A DNA stretch of 64,000 nucleotides, taken from contig NZ_CP099490.1 in the NCBI RefSeq assembly GCF_023923205.1, positions 124,001 through 188,000 on the forward strand, in the 5' to 3' direction. Under the pieces are notes generated by a model. That model saw nothing but the letters and a program-made list of their open reading frames with translations. It was not told the origin of the DNA and ran no database searches. Below are positions 34,365-44,118 of this stretch, in pieces. Position numbers and translations under genes: made by a program. This stretch comes from Ornithinimicrobium cryptoxanthini (GTDB lineage: Bacteria; Actinomycetota; Actinomycetes; Actinomycetales; Dermatophilaceae). Position 1 is the first letter of the stretch. The number at the start of each line of letters is the position of its first letter.

Positions 34365-35186
34365 ATGGATGAGTTGCTGATCACCTCGCCGGCGAACCCA
34401 CGGCTGAAGGCACTGGCCGGACTGCGCCGCCGCAGGGCCCGCGAGACCGAGGGCCGCACCCTGATCGAGGGCTTCGAGGAGCTGGAGCTGGCGCTGACCG
34501 CCGGAGTCGTGCCGCGGGCCGTCTACTACTGCCCCGACCTGATGGCCGACCCCGATAGCCAGGTGCGCGTCATCCAGGACGTGGCCCGCCGTGGGGCCGA
34601 GGTGATCCGGCTGGGCCGGGCCGCTTTCGAGAAGGCGGCCTACCGCCAGGGGCCGGACGGGTTCCTGGCTGTGGTCGACACGGTCACCCGTGACTGTGCG
34701 GACCTGATGGTGCCCGACAACGCACTCATCCTGTTCTGCGAGGCCGTCGAGAAGCCGGGCAACCTCGGCGCCATGCTGCGCACTGCGGACGCTGCCGGGG
34801 TCGACGCCGTCATCGCCGCGGACCCCGTCACGGACTGGGGCAACCCCAACCTGGTGCGGGCGAGCAAGGGCACCGTCTTTTCGGTGCCGGTCGTCAGCGA
34901 CACCACGGAGCGTGCCCTGGGTTGGCTTGCTGCACACGACATCCCGCTCGTCGCAGCCACGCCGGACACGGAGCTGGAATACACCGACCCCGACTACACG
35001 GGCCCGGTCGCGATCGCGGTCGGCGCCGAGAAGGAGGGGCTCAGCGACCGGGTGCTGCAGGCCGCCACCCATCGGGTCCGGATCCCGATGGTCGGACGCG
35101 CCAACTCGCTGAATGTGTCGACGTCTGCGGCGGTCATCACCTATGAGGCGGTGCGGCAGCGTCGGACTGGCAACGGACCTGGTTAA
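34365..35186 (+). CDS. SpoU/TrmH-family RNA 2'-O-methyltransferase
   Basis: The 273-residue protein has an N-terminal substrate-binding domain (ITSPANPRLKALAGLRRRRARETEGRTLIEGF) and the SPOUT knot with motif 1 EAVEKPGNLGAMLRTADAAG, motif 2 AIAVGAEKEGLSD and motif 3 IPMVGRANSLNVSTSAAVITYEAVRQ. It methylates ribose 2'-OH of rRNA or tRNA using S-adenosylmethionine; the TsnR/RlmB-type N-domain favours rRNA. Motif 2 has GAE rather than the usual GNE or GSE. It diverges from the HAD gene with a 64-base gap. Confidence 0.93.
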   Translation: MDELLITSPANPRLKALAGLRRRRARETEGRTLIEGFEELELALTAGVVPRAVYYCPDLMADPDSQVRVIQDVARRGAEVIRLGRAAFEKAAYRQGPDGFLAVVDTVTRDCADLMVPDNALILFCEAVEKPGNLGAMLRTADAAGVDAVIAADPVTDWGNPNLVRASKGTVFSVPVVSDTTERALGWLAAHDIPLVAATPDTELEYTDPDYTGPVAIAVGAEKEGLSDRVLQAATHRVRIPMVGRANSLNVSTSAAVITYEAVRQRRTGNGPG

Positions 35187-35219
35187 CAGTTGACCAAACC
35201 GTTGTGTCACGATGACGGA

Positions 35220-35858
35220 ATGCGGATCGATCACGTGAGTTACGCGGCGAAGCCGGAGGGGCTGCAGGCCACAGCGATGGAGCTGGGGCAGAAACTGGGC
35301 ATCACTCCGCACGACGGAGGGATCCACCCGCGGTTCGGCACGCGCAACGTGATCCTGCCCCTGGCGGGAGACCGCTATCTGGAGGTCGTCGAGGTGCTCG
35401 ATCACCCCGCCTCCGACAAGGCACCGTTCGGCCAGGCGGTGCGGGCACGGTCCGCAGCCGGCGGCGGCTGGATGGCCTGGGTCATCGCGGTCGACGACCT
35501 GACCGATGTCGAGGAGCGCCTCGGCCGCCGAGCCGTGGAGGGACAGCGGCACACCCCTGAGGGCATCGAGCTGCAGTGGCGCCAGATCGGCATCCGCGGC
35601 CTGATCGCCGACCCGCAGCTGCCGTTCTTTGTGCAGTGGTCGACGATGGACCACCACCCCTCGCGGCTGGAGCAGTCGCCCGTGCGGCTGACCGGCCTGC
35701 AGATCTCCGGTGAGTCGGACCGGGTCCGCGACTGGTTGGGCCTCAGCGGCCAGCAGGGCACCTGGGAGACCGACATCGACTTCGCGTTCGAGCACGATGA
35801 GGCAGCCAGGCTGCAGACCGTGACCTTCGAGCTCCCGCAGGGCTCCGTCACCATCTGA
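35220..35858 (+). CDS. Glyoxalase-like (VOC) domain protein
   Basis: The 212-residue protein starts MRIDHVSYAAKPEGLQATAMELGQKLG, the first VOC beta-alpha-beta unit with a metal-ligand His, and continues FGTRNVILPLAGDRYLEVVEVLDHP with the second metal Glu. A second half is weaker. It fits the glyoxalase-like domain PF13468 group. Substrate is unknown. CACGAT six bases before the ATG may be a weak -10 box. It lies 33 bases downstream of the methyltransferase. Confidence 0.8.
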   Translation: MRIDHVSYAAKPEGLQATAMELGQKLGITPHDGGIHPRFGTRNVILPLAGDRYLEVVEVLDHPASDKAPFGQAVRARSAAGGGWMAWVIAVDDLTDVEERLGRRAVEGQRHTPEGIELQWRQIGIRGLIADPQLPFFVQWSTMDHHPSRLEQSPVRLTGLQISGESDRVRDWLGLSGQQGTWETDIDFAFEHDEAARLQTVTFELPQGSVTI

Positions 35859-35906
35859 GGTCCGCTCGCACCAGTCGCACCAGTCGCAGCAGCGGCGCCT
35901 GCCTGT

Positions 35907-36142
35907 CGGCCAGAGCGTGCAGGTGAACTCTGGGGCCGGGCGGCGTCGGCGTGTCAGCGGCCAGAGCGTGCAGGTGAACGCTGGGGCCGGGCGGCGTCGG
36001 CGTGTCAGCGGCCAGAGCGTGCGGGTGAACGCTGGGGCCGGGCGGCGTCGGCGTGTCAGCGGCCACAGCGTGCAGGTGAACCCTGGGGCCGGGCGGCGTC
36101 GGCGTGTCAGCGGCCAGAGCGTGCGGGTGAACGCTGGGGCCG
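35907..36142. repeat. 51-bp tandem repeat array, 4.6 copies
   Basis: Copies start at 35907, 35958, 36009 and 36060, each 51 bases beginning CGGCCAGAGC, with a partial fifth copy at 36111-36142. Copies differ by few substitutions, for example GCAGG/GCGGG and AACTCT/AACGCT/AACCCT. The array fills most of the 333-base gap between the convergent VOC and copA genes. Because 51 is a multiple of three, frames stay open on both strands (17-residue units), but no ribosome site supports a gene. It has no spacers and is not a CRISPR array. Confidence 0.92.
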
Positions 36143-36191
36143 ACTGCGCTCGAGTCAGCCCAGGGGCGCCGCTCGCTTCAGCCGCGAAGAC

Positions 36192-38405
36192 CTAGCGCCC
36201 AAAGCCCTTCAGGCGCAGGCTGTTCAGGACCACGAGCACGCTGGACATCGCCATCGCGCCGCCGGCGATCATCGGGGTCAGCATCCCGAAGGCAGCCAGC
36301 GGGATCGCGAGGGTGTTGTAACCAAAGGCCCACACCAGGTTTTCCTTGATGATCCGCAGCGTCTTGCGGGACAGGCCGATGGCGTCGGCGACCGTGTCGA
36401 CGTCCGAGCGCATCAGCACGATGTCCGCGGACTCGGCGGCCACGTCGGTGCCGGAGCCCATCGCCATACCCAGGTCTGCCTGGGCCAGCGCTGCGGCGTC
36501 GTTGACGCCGTCCCCGACCATCGCCACGACCCTGCCCTGCTCCTGCAGAGCCTTGACGTGCGCAAACTTGTCCTGCGGCAGCACGCCGGCGTCGACGTTG
36601 GCCGCGTCGATGCCGACCTCCTGCGCGACGCGGCGGGCGGTGTGCTTGTTGTCACCGGTCAGCAGGTATGGCGTGAGGCCGAGCTCGCGCAGCCGCGCCA
36701 CGGCGGCGGCACTGGACTCGCGGGGCGTGTCGGCGACGGTGATCGCCGCGCGAGCGACACCCTCCCAGCCGACCAGGACGGTGGTGCCGGTGCCGGCGTC
36801 GAGCGCGTCCTGCAGCACGGCGGGGACCTCGGCAAACAGGTCTGGTTTGCCGACTGTCACCTCCATGCCCTTGAGGCGCGCGCGCACGCCCCGGCCCGGC
36901 AGGTTGCTGAAGTCCGTGAACTCGCGCAGCTCGACGCCGCGCTCCCGGGCCCCCGTGACGATCGCCTGGGCGACGGGGTGCTCGCTGCCCGCCTCGACGC
37001 TGGCTGCTGCCGCGAGGGCGTGGTCCGGTGCGAGGGTGCCGTGCGTGACGACGTCGGTGAGCACCGGCTCACCCGTCGTGAGGGTGCCGGTCTTGTCGAG
37101 CACGACCGTGTCGACGCGCCGGGTCGACTCGAGGATCTGCGGACCCTTGATCAGGATGCCCAGCTGAGCGCCACGACCGGTGCCCGTCAGCAGTGCCGTC
37201 GGTGTCGCGAGGCCGAGCGCACACGGGCAGGCGATGATGAGCACCGCGACGGCCGGAGCCAGCGCCTGCGCCATCGAGTGGCCGGTGACCAACCAGAGCA
37301 CGAACGTCACCAGAGCGATGACGAGCACGGTCGGGACGAAGACGGCCGAGATCCGGTCGGCGAGCCGCTGGACGGGTGCCTTGCCGGTCTGGGCCTGCTC
37401 GACGAGGCCGGTGATGTGCGCCAGCGTGGTCTCGCTGCCGACGCGGGTGGCCTCGACGACAAGGCGGCCGTGGCCGTTGACGGTGGCGCCGATGACGTCG
37501 TCACCACCGGTCACCTCGACCGGCATCGACTCACCGGTGACCATGCTCGCATCGATCGTGCTGTTGCCGTCGATGATCCGACCGTCGGTGGCGACCTTCT
37601 CGCCCGGGCGGACGATGAACCGCATCCCGTGGGTGAGCTCCTCGATCGGCACGCGCATCTCGGTCCACGCGCCGCTGCCGGCGTCGTGGCGCAGGATCGC
37701 GACGTCCTTGGCGCCCAGCTCCATCAGGGACTGAAGGGCCGAGCGGCCCTGTGCCTTGGCGCGCGCCTCGATGTAGCGGCCGATGAGCAGGAACGCGGTG
37801 ACGACGGCGACGACCTCGAAGTACATGTCGTGGCTGAAGCCGGTGAACAGCGCGACCGCGGACCAGCCCATCGCCGCGGTCGTGCCGACAGAGACCAGCG
37901 TGTCCATCGTGGAGGACAGGTGCCGCGCGTTGATCAGGGCGGCTCGGTGGAACGGCCAGGCCGCCCAGAGATAGACCGGGAGAGTCAGTGCGAACTGAGC
38001 CCACATGCCGGCAGTCCCGACCGCGTCGGCGACGGGTGGCACCATGTGCAGCACCGCGACGATCGCCGCCAGCACGCTGGAGACGATCACCCGGACTCGC
38101 AGGGAGTTCTTGCTGACCACGTCGTGGGTCATGGCAGGCGCCCGAGCGGCGCGGTCCTGCTCCACGGGCGTCGCGCCATACCCAGTCTTCTCGACCGTCG
38201 CGACGATCTCGGCGACGGACAGCCCGGCGGGGAAGTTGACGCTGGCCTTCTCCGTCGCCAGGTTGACGCTCGCCTCGACGCCGTCCAGCTTGTTGAGCTT
38301 GCGCTCGATGCGCGCGGAGCACGACGCGCACGTCATGCCCGTGATCGCGAGATCGACATGCTCGACGTCGGTGCTGAGCTCGGGGGAGGTCTTCGTGGTG
38401 CTCAT
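36192..38405 (-). CDS. copA: Copper-translocating P1B-1 ATPase CopA
   Basis: The 737-residue pump has one N-terminal HMA domain with GMTCASC (23-29), membrane helices, C393-P394-C395, phosphorylated D437 in [21 protein letters not shown] and the last-helix motifs [12 protein letters not shown] and [15 protein letters not shown]. The CPC, YN and MxxSS set is specific for Cu(I) export. It is third in csoR-copZ-copA, behind an AGGAG site very close to its ATG. It pumps Cu(I) received from the CopZ-like chaperone out of the cytosol, and should be induced when CsoR binds copper. Confidence 0.96.
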   Translation of the reverse strand: MSTTKTSPELSTDVEHVDLAITGMTCASCSARIERKLNKLDGVEASVNLATEKASVNFPAGLSVAEIVATVEKTGYGATPVEQDRAARAPAMTHDVVSKNSLRVRVIVSSVLAAIVAVLHMVPPVADAVGTAGMWAQFALTLPVYLWAAWPFHRAALINARHLSSTMDTLVSVGTTAAMGWSAVALFTGFSHDMYFEVVAVVTAFLLIGRYIEARAKAQGRSALQSLMELGAKDVAILRHDAGSGAWTEMRVPIEELTHGMRFIVRPGEKVATDGRIIDGNSTIDASMVTGESMPVEVTGGDDVIGATVNGHGRLVVEATRVGSETTLAHITGLVEQAQTGKAPVQRLADRISAVFVPTVLVIALVTFVLWLVTGHSMAQALAPAVAVLIIACPCALGLATPTALLTGTGRGAQLGILIKGPQILESTRRVDTVVLDKTGTLTTGEPVLTDVVTHGTLAPDHALAAAASVEAGSEHPVAQAIVTGARERGVELREFTDFSNLPGRGVRARLKGMEVTVGKPDLFAEVPAVLQDALDAGTGTTVLVGWEGVARAAITVADTPRESSAAAVARLRELGLTPYLLTGDNKHTARRVAQEVGIDAANVDAGVLPQDKFAHVKALQEQGRVVAMVGDGVNDAAALAQADLGMAMGSGTDVAAESADIVLMRSDVDTVADAIGLSRKTLRIIKENLVWAFGYNTLAIPLAAFGMLTPMIAGGAMAMSSVLVVLNSLRLKGFGR

Positions 38406-38491
38406 GACTCCTGGTCCTGCGTGGGTGTGGTGGGGCTGGGCAGCCCCAGGTTGACCGGACGACGGTCCGTCCGGGCGTGCGCTGGTCGTGC

Positions 38492-38719
38492 TCAGCGAAT
38501 GACGGTGTAGCCGGCCTCGACGACAGCGGCCTCCGCTGCGTCGATGTTGAGGGGGCCGTTGCTGCTCACGAAGACCTCGGACTCGCCGCCCTCGTGGAGG
38601 TCGACCTTGACGTTGGTCACGCCGTCGACCTCGTTGAGCTCCTCGGTGACGCTGGACACGCAGTGCCCACAGGTCATGCCGGTGACGACGAGCTTGTAGG
38701 TCTGGGCCTGTGCGTTCAT
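38492..38719 (-). CDS. copZ: Copper chaperone CopZ-like
   Basis: AGGAG is seven bases before the ATG at 38719. The 75-residue protein is a single HMA domain with [23 protein letters not shown] and the closing helix [14 protein letters not shown]. The MTCGHC site binds Cu(I). It lies between csoR and copA and should pass copper to the CopA HMA domain. Compare the FSCPSC protein at 8978-9214, which serves a different pump. Confidence 0.93.
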   Translation of the reverse strand: MNAQAQTYKLVVTGMTCGHCVSSVTEELNEVDGVTNVKVDLHEGGESEVFVSSNGPLNIDAAEAAVVEAGYTVIR

Positions 38720-38742
38720 TGCTTGACTCCTGGTGTGTGGGT

Positions 38743-39030
38743 TCAGCTGCGGACGAGGCGGGCGATCGCGGCCGAGGCCTCCTGGACCTTGGCCGTCTTT
38801 GCCTCCTCGGACTCTCGCGCCGCGTCGACGACACAGTGCGAGATGTGGTCCTCCAGCAGGCCGAGACTGACCGCCTGGAGTGCCTTGGTGGCTGCGCTGA
38901 CCTGGGTCAGCACGTCGATGCAGTAGGTGTCGTTCTCGACCATCTTCGCGAGGCCACGGACCTGTCCCTCGATGCGGGCCAGCCGCTTGAGGTAGTCGTC
39001 CTTGGTGCCTGCATATCCGTTCACAGCCAT
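38743..39030 (-). CDS. csoR: Copper-sensing repressor CsoR
   Basis: TATAGT is six bases before the ATG. The 95-residue all-helical protein carries the Cu(I) ligands C37, H62 and C66 (TYCIDVL and DHISHC), nearly the same numbering as the M. tuberculosis CsoR. Copper binding releases the repressor from the operator that overlaps its own -10 box. It heads the csoR-copZ-copA operon. Confidence 0.96.
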   Translation of the reverse strand: MAVNGYAGTKDDYLKRLARIEGQVRGLAKMVENDTYCIDVLTQVSAATKALQAVSLGLLEDHISHCVVDAARESEEAKTAKVQEASAAIARLVRS

Positions 39031-39036
39031 GCTCCA

Positions 39037-39056
39037 ACTATACCCCCCTTGGGTAT
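39037..39056 (-). promoter_or_regulatory. CsoR operator overlapping the csoR promoter
   Basis: ATACCC (39040-39045) and GGGTAT (39051-39056) form a perfect inverted repeat with spacer CCCTT, matching the TATACCC...GGGTATA style of actinobacterial CsoR sites. The minus-strand -10 TATAGT is ACTATA at 39037-39042, so a bound repressor would cover it. Confidence 0.8.
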
Positions 39057-39166
39057 GCCGTGTCTAGCGCTGCCGGATGGCCCCTCAGTCGCCCATCGCG
39101 TGGGGTTCAGTCCCACTGGGGGAACAAATGCCACGCAATGGCTGGCCCGGTCCCAACTGGCGGGCA

Positions 39167-39754
39167 TCAGTTCGGGGCGAACTCGCAGAAGCTCTCATAG
39201 TGATCGCCCGTGTAGTACCAGTGCTCCGGGTCGGTCTGCTCGAAGCCTCCGGTGACGATCCGTCGCGCGCCGCGGTGGTCGAGCCCCGGGGTCTCCACCG
39301 TGAACTCGCGATAATAGTCGCGGTCCTCGTCGGGCAGGATGCCCTCGCGGTTCTGGAAGCGCACGCCGTCGTTGCGCGGGTGGTCATAAGGGCCGCCCGC
39401 CTCGATGTCGTCGATCGTCTCCAGCGTGGTCGCAGGCAGGTCGAGGACATCACACTCCGGTATGCCGGAGCTCCCCAGCGATGGCAGCTCGCTCCGGTCG
39501 TCGTCCTGGGTGTCGTCGTCCTGGGTGTCGTCGGCTGAGGCGTCGTCGTCGTGCTCGCTGGCGCTGGTGGCGCTCGTGGCGCTGGCGCTGGGGAGGGTGT
39601 CGCCTGGCCCGTTCCCCTGCTGGGTGGGTGCGGGACCGGCCGACGACGCGGGGCCGGCGGTGTCAGTGGGCTCCACGAGTCCACACGCGGTCAGCAGGGC
39701 GGCCGCAGCCAGGGCGACGACGACGTTGGCCCGCTGGCGCACGGGACGACTCAT
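39167..39754 (-). CDS. Secreted guanyl-specific ribonuclease (RNase Sa/barnase type) lipoprotein
   Basis: The ATG at 39754 overlaps the barstar-like stop (ATGA). The 195-residue protein has a lipoprotein signal with lipobox LTAC (C24), an acidic, Thr/Ser/Asp-rich linker (about 28-90) and a C-terminal RNase domain (about 98-195). It keeps the RNase Sa landmarks: YYREFTV with general base E150, RGARRI with R165, TGDHY with H185, the DGVRFQNRE guanine loop and a C101/C190 disulfide pair. Expected activity is cleavage of RNA after G outside the cell, on a membrane tether. The upstream barstar-like gene would protect the cytosol. Confidence 0.9.
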   Translation of the reverse strand: MSRPVRQRANVVVALAAAALLTACGLVEPTDTAGPASSAGPAPTQQGNGPGDTLPSASATSATSASEHDDDASADDTQDDDTQDDDRSELPSLGSSGIPECDVLDLPATTLETIDDIEAGGPYDHPRNDGVRFQNREGILPDEDRDYYREFTVETPGLDHRGARRIVTGGFEQTDPEHWYYTGDHYESFCEFAPN

Positions 39755-40299
39755 GCGCCCGCCTCGCCGTCGGCGGACCCCTCCTGCAGGGCGAGCACGC
39801 CGTGCCCGTCCACCAAGGCAACCGTCTCGAAGGCGCGGTCTCCCGCCCCCCCGTCGCGCCACAGGTCGGTCGAGGCCTCGCGCAGGATCTCGGTCAGCGT
39901 GTGCCAGCCGGGCAGGTCAGCGTCCACGAGAGCCTGGGCTTCGTGCAGCACGAGGACGATCTTGTCCGACTCCGGCCACCAGAGCGCAAGGTCCCGCAGC
40001 GAGTCGACCAGTGCATCCAGGTTGCGGCCGGCCGTCTCGGGCAGCCGTAGTGCGGTGGCGATGGCAGCCTGAGCCCCGCGCATGGTCTCACCCATTTTCG
40101 TAGCGGTTTTGTCGGCCGGCTGCGCATTTTCAGAGTGGTTTTGTTGGCCCGCAAGGTCACCCAGGTCGGTCTCGGCGATCGCGAACCCGCTCGCGGCCAG
40201 TGACGCCCGGATGTGGGCGCCGTCGGCGGGCGCCGCGAGCAGCACGCCCCGCCCGCGTAGGGCTGGCAGGACGGTGCTGACCCGGGTCGGGGCAGTCAC
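39751..40299 (-). CDS. Barstar-family ribonuclease inhibitor
   Basis: The GTG at 40299 overlaps the deoD stop. The 182-residue protein is about twice the length of barstar; the barstar-like part starts near residue 85 with ALRLPETAGRNLDALVDSLRDLALWW, the RNase-binding helix pattern, and continues IVLVLHEAQALV. The N-terminal part has a strand-rich LAAPADGAHIRASLAASGFAIAETDL. The DNA at about 40085-40150 is noticeably AT-richer (codes AGQQNHSENAQPADKTATKMG) and looks like an insertion. It should neutralise the adjacent RNase before export. Confidence 0.85.
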   Translation of the reverse strand: MTAPTRVSTVLPALRGRGVLLAAPADGAHIRASLAASGFAIAETDLGDLAGQQNHSENAQPADKTATKMGETMRGAQAAIATALRLPETAGRNLDALVDSLRDLALWWPESDKIVLVLHEAQALVDADLPGWHTLTEILREASTDLWRDGGAGDRAFETVALVDGHGVLALQEGSADGEAGA

Positions 40300-41030
40300 C
40301 GAACGTCTTCCTCGTGGCGCAGCGGTGTGGCCAGCATCGCGTCGAGGGCCATGGTGACCATGTCCCCGAAAGTCTGCTCCCGCTCCTGGGACGTGGTCTG
40401 CACACCGGTCACGATGTGGTCGGAGACGGTGCAGATCGCCAGTGCCGCGCGGTCGTGCTTGGCGGCGAGGGTGTAGAGCTCGGCCGCCTCCATCTCCACG
40501 GCCAGCACCCCGAAGTCGACCAGCGTGGCGGTCAGCTCGGGGCGGTCGTGATAGAAGCTGTCCGAGCTGAAGATCGTCCCGACCAGGTGCGTCGCGTCAG
40601 CCGCCTCCGCCGCCTCGACGGCCCGACGCAGCAGCTCGAAGTCGGCCGTCGCGGGGAACTGGAACCCCTGGAACCGGTGGACGTTCATCGACGAGTCGGT
40701 CGCGGCGGCCTGGGCGATCACGACGTCGCGCAGCCCCAGGCGCTCGGTGAGTGCCCCACAGCTGCCGACGCGGACCAGCTGCTGCACGGCATACTCGCTG
40801 ATCAGCTCGTTGACATAGATCGACAGCGACGGCTGACCCATCCCCGTGCCCTGGACCGACACCCGCTCTCCGCGGTAGGTCCCGGTGAAGCCCAGCATCC
40901 CCCTGACCTCGTTGTAGCACTCTGCGTCCGCGAGAAAGTTCTCGGCAATCCACTTGGCGCGCAACGGATCTCCGGGCAAGAGGATGCGGGGGGCGATCTG
41001 GCCTGGCTCAGCGGCGATGTGGATGCTCAC
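40296..41030 (-). CDS. deoD: DeoD-type purine-nucleoside phosphorylase
   Basis: The GTG at 41030 is six bases after a minus-strand TACTCT box (41037-41042). The 244-residue enzyme has HIAAEPGQIAPRILLPGDPLRAKWIAENFL, VQGTGMGQPSLSIYVNEL, VRVGSCGAL and FGVLAVEMEAAELY, plus the active-site loop VSDHIVTG. It splits purine nucleosides with phosphate to give free base and ribose 1-phosphate. It shares an operon with the barstar and RNase genes, so nucleoside salvage from degraded RNA is an attractive but unproven link. Confidence 0.93.
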   Translation of the reverse strand: MSIHIAAEPGQIAPRILLPGDPLRAKWIAENFLADAECYNEVRGMLGFTGTYRGERVSVQGTGMGQPSLSIYVNELISEYAVQQLVRVGSCGALTERLGLRDVVIAQAAATDSSMNVHRFQGFQFPATADFELLRRAVEAAEAADATHLVGTIFSSDSFYHDRPELTATLVDFGVLAVEMEAAELYTLAAKHDRAALAICTVSDHIVTGVQTTSQEREQTFGDMVTMALDAMLATPLRHEEDVR

Positions 41031-41186
41031 CGAACCAGAGTATGTCGCCCGCCCACCCCTACGTGCCCCGACCTCTTGCATCCTCCCGCGACTCTGGGCG
41101 GACCCCCGGTCAAACTTGGCGACCTACACCGGCCAGCTCGACCACGTCCGCGGCACCGTGGTCGCTGCCGGCCCCGGGAGCGCACC

Positions 41187-42278
<1,092 letters not shown>

Positions 42279-42503
42279 GGGTCCTCCTCGTGAAGTCTGC
42301 TGGTGCTCAGCCTCCCACGTGCCTCACCCGGGTCCGCAGGACCCTGCAGTTCCAGCTCCGCGCCGAGGAGCCAGTGACCGAACCAGGTGAGGTTCTGGTG
42401 CAGGACGGCGTGGTGCTCGCGCGGCCTGGGCGCCACCCTCGCAAGAGCGACGGTCCGTTGCCTCCCGTTTGTCTGGCATGGGCCGTCCTGGAGCAGGTGC
42501 GGC

Positions 42504-42535
42504 TTCTGGGAGCCTGCTATGACAGGCTCCAAGAA
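42504..42535. repeat. 13-bp-arm hairpin with one mismatch
   Basis: GGAGCCTG (42509-42516) pairs exactly with CAGGCTCC (42523-42530) around a CTATGA loop, and TTCT/AGAA extend the stem past one mismatch. It lies about 120 bases beyond the purB stop on the minus strand and could end the purB message. Confidence 0.55.
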
Positions 42536-42541
42536 CCAGGA

Positions 42542-42579
42542 CCGGCTCTCAGTCGGCCCGCCGGCTCTCAGTCGGCCCG
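42542..42579. repeat. Two tandem copies of a 19-bp unit
   Basis: The 19 bases beginning CCGGCTCTCAGTC are present twice without a gap (42542-42560, 42561-42579) and a third partial copy CCGGCT follows. Such exact tandem copies suggest recent slippage. Confidence 0.75.
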
Positions 42580-42655
42580 CCGGCTTACGTGGCGGGCGCA
42601 ACCAGGGACCTACGAAACCTTTCCAAAAATACGGGGTCGACCGACAAAACCACTA

Positions 42656-44062
42656 TTAATTTGGGAGGTGGGCGACCAGATCAGGTGCGATCCCGACATA
42701 CGTCGTCGGGGTCATCGCGGCCAGCCGCTCCTCGACGTCGGCCGGCAGACCCAGCCCGCGGACGAACTCGACCAGCTCGGCCTGGCCGATCCGCCGGCCG
42801 CGGGTCAGCTCCTTGAGCCGCTCGTACGGGTTGTCCATCCCCGGGTGACCGGCGGCGGCCAGCGCGCGCATCGCCGACTGGATCGGCTCGGCGAGCACCT
42901 CCCAGTTGGTGTCGAGGTCGGCCGCCATCGCCGCCGGCGCGGCGTCGAGACCGGCCAGACCCCGAGACACGTTGTCCAGCGCCAGCAGCGAGTGGCCCAG
43001 CGCGGGGCCGATGTTGCGCTGCATCGAGGAGTCGGTCAGGTCCCGCTGCAGCCGGCTGGTCACCAGGGTCGAGGCGAGCACGTCGAGCAGCGCGTTGGAC
43101 ACCTCAAGGTTGGCCTCCGCGTTCTCGAAGCGGATCGGGTTGACCTTGTGCGGCATCGTGGAGGAGCCGACCGTGCCCTGCCCGCGGACCTGCGCGAAGT
43201 AGCCCATCGAGATGTAGGACCAGATGTCAGTGCACAGGTTGTGCAGCACCCGGTTGAACCGCGCGATGTCGGCATAGACCTCGGCCTGCCAGTCGTGACT
43301 CTCGATCTGCGTGGTCAGCGGGTTCCAGGTCAGGCCGAGGCCGGTCACGAAGTCGTGGCTGATCTGCTGCCAGTCGGCGCCGGGCACCGCGGCCAGGTGC
43401 GCGCCAAACGTGCCGGTGGCGCCGTTGAGCTTGCCGAGGTACTCCGCACCGGCGATATGTCGGAGCTGTCGCCCCAGGCGGAAGGCCAGCACCGCCAGCT
43501 CCTTGCCCATCGTGGTGGGGGTGGCTGGCTGACCGTGCGTGTGCGCCAGCAGAGGTATGTCGGCCAGCTCGCGAGCCATGCCGCTCACCTGCTCGACCAA
43601 CTCGGTCGCGCAAGGGAGCCAGACGGACCGGACGGCACCCTGCACCATCAGGGCGTAGGACAGGTTGTTGATGTCCTCGGAGGTGCAGGCGAAGTGCACC
43701 AGCTCGGCCAGGTCCTCCCGGCCCTCGAGGCGGTCGCCGAGCCGGCGCTTGAGGAAGTACTCGATCGCCTTGACATCGTGCACTGTCTCGGCCTCGATCG
43801 CCGCCAGCTCGTCGATGGCGCTCTGGTCGAACTCCCCCACGAGCCCGCGCAGGCTCTCCACCTCGGCCGCACTCAGCGTGCCAGCGCCGGGCACGACGCC
43901 GTGCGACGTCAGGTGGATGAGCCACTCGATCTCGACGTGCAGGCGGGTGCGGTTGAGCGCTGGCTCGGAGAGATGGTCGACCAGCGGCGCCACCGCCTTG
44001 CGGTAGCGCCCGTCGAGGGCACCGAGCGCGATCGGGGGGGTGAGGTCGGCGAGGGAGGGCAT
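42656..44062 (-). CDS. purB: Adenylosuccinate lyase
   Basis: The 468-residue enzyme is of the E. coli PurB length class. Visible motifs are LDGRYRKAVAPL at the N-terminus, FACTSEDINNLSYALM, THGQPATPTTMGKELAV (general acid His) and the fumarase-superfamily signature GSSTMPHKVNPIRFENAEAN with the catalytic Ser loop. It releases fumarate from SAICAR and adenylosuccinate in purine synthesis. The message may be leaderless, since GAGAAT is six bases before the ATG. It is 56 bases downstream of the coiled-coil gene on the same strand. Confidence 0.96.
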   Translation of the reverse strand: MPSLADLTPPIALGALDGRYRKAVAPLVDHLSEPALNRTRLHVEIEWLIHLTSHGVVPGAGTLSAAEVESLRGLVGEFDQSAIDELAAIEAETVHDVKAIEYFLKRRLGDRLEGREDLAELVHFACTSEDINNLSYALMVQGAVRSVWLPCATELVEQVSGMARELADIPLLAHTHGQPATPTTMGKELAVLAFRLGRQLRHIAGAEYLGKLNGATGTFGAHLAAVPGADWQQISHDFVTGLGLTWNPLTTQIESHDWQAEVYADIARFNRVLHNLCTDIWSYISMGYFAQVRGQGTVGSSTMPHKVNPIRFENAEANLEVSNALLDVLASTLVTSRLQRDLTDSSMQRNIGPALGHSLLALDNVSRGLAGLDAAPAAMAADLDTNWEVLAEPIQSAMRALAAAGHPGMDNPYERLKELTRGRRIGQAELVEFVRGLGLPADVEERLAAMTPTTYVGIAPDLVAHLPN

Positions 44063-44118
44063 GGGCAGATTCTCGCAGAGGGCGGCGTCGACCTCTGCGA
44101 GGTGTCGGAGGGCTTTGT

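Larger units (their letters stand above)
42279..42655. other. Gap of 377 bases with hairpin and short repeats, no gene seen
   Basis: No frame here has convincing family similarity or a ribosome site. It holds the promoter side of the tartrate dehydrogenase gene, a long hairpin (42504-42535), a 19-bp direct repeat (42542-42579) and an AT-rich stretch at about 42617-42655 just downstream of purB, unlike the rest of the window. It may be the remnant of a lost gene or an insertion scar. Confidence 0.5.

Noticed and set aside
35907-36142. CRISPR array
   Set aside because: Units are head to tail with no unique spacers and no cas genes.
35848-36195. Open frames on both strands across the 51-bp repeats
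   Set aside because: Open only because the unit is a multiple of three; no ribosome site, and residues follow the repeat, not a domain.
36558-38510. 650-codon plus-strand frame opposite copA
   Set aside because: Antisense shadow of CopA with no recognisable motif or ribosome site.
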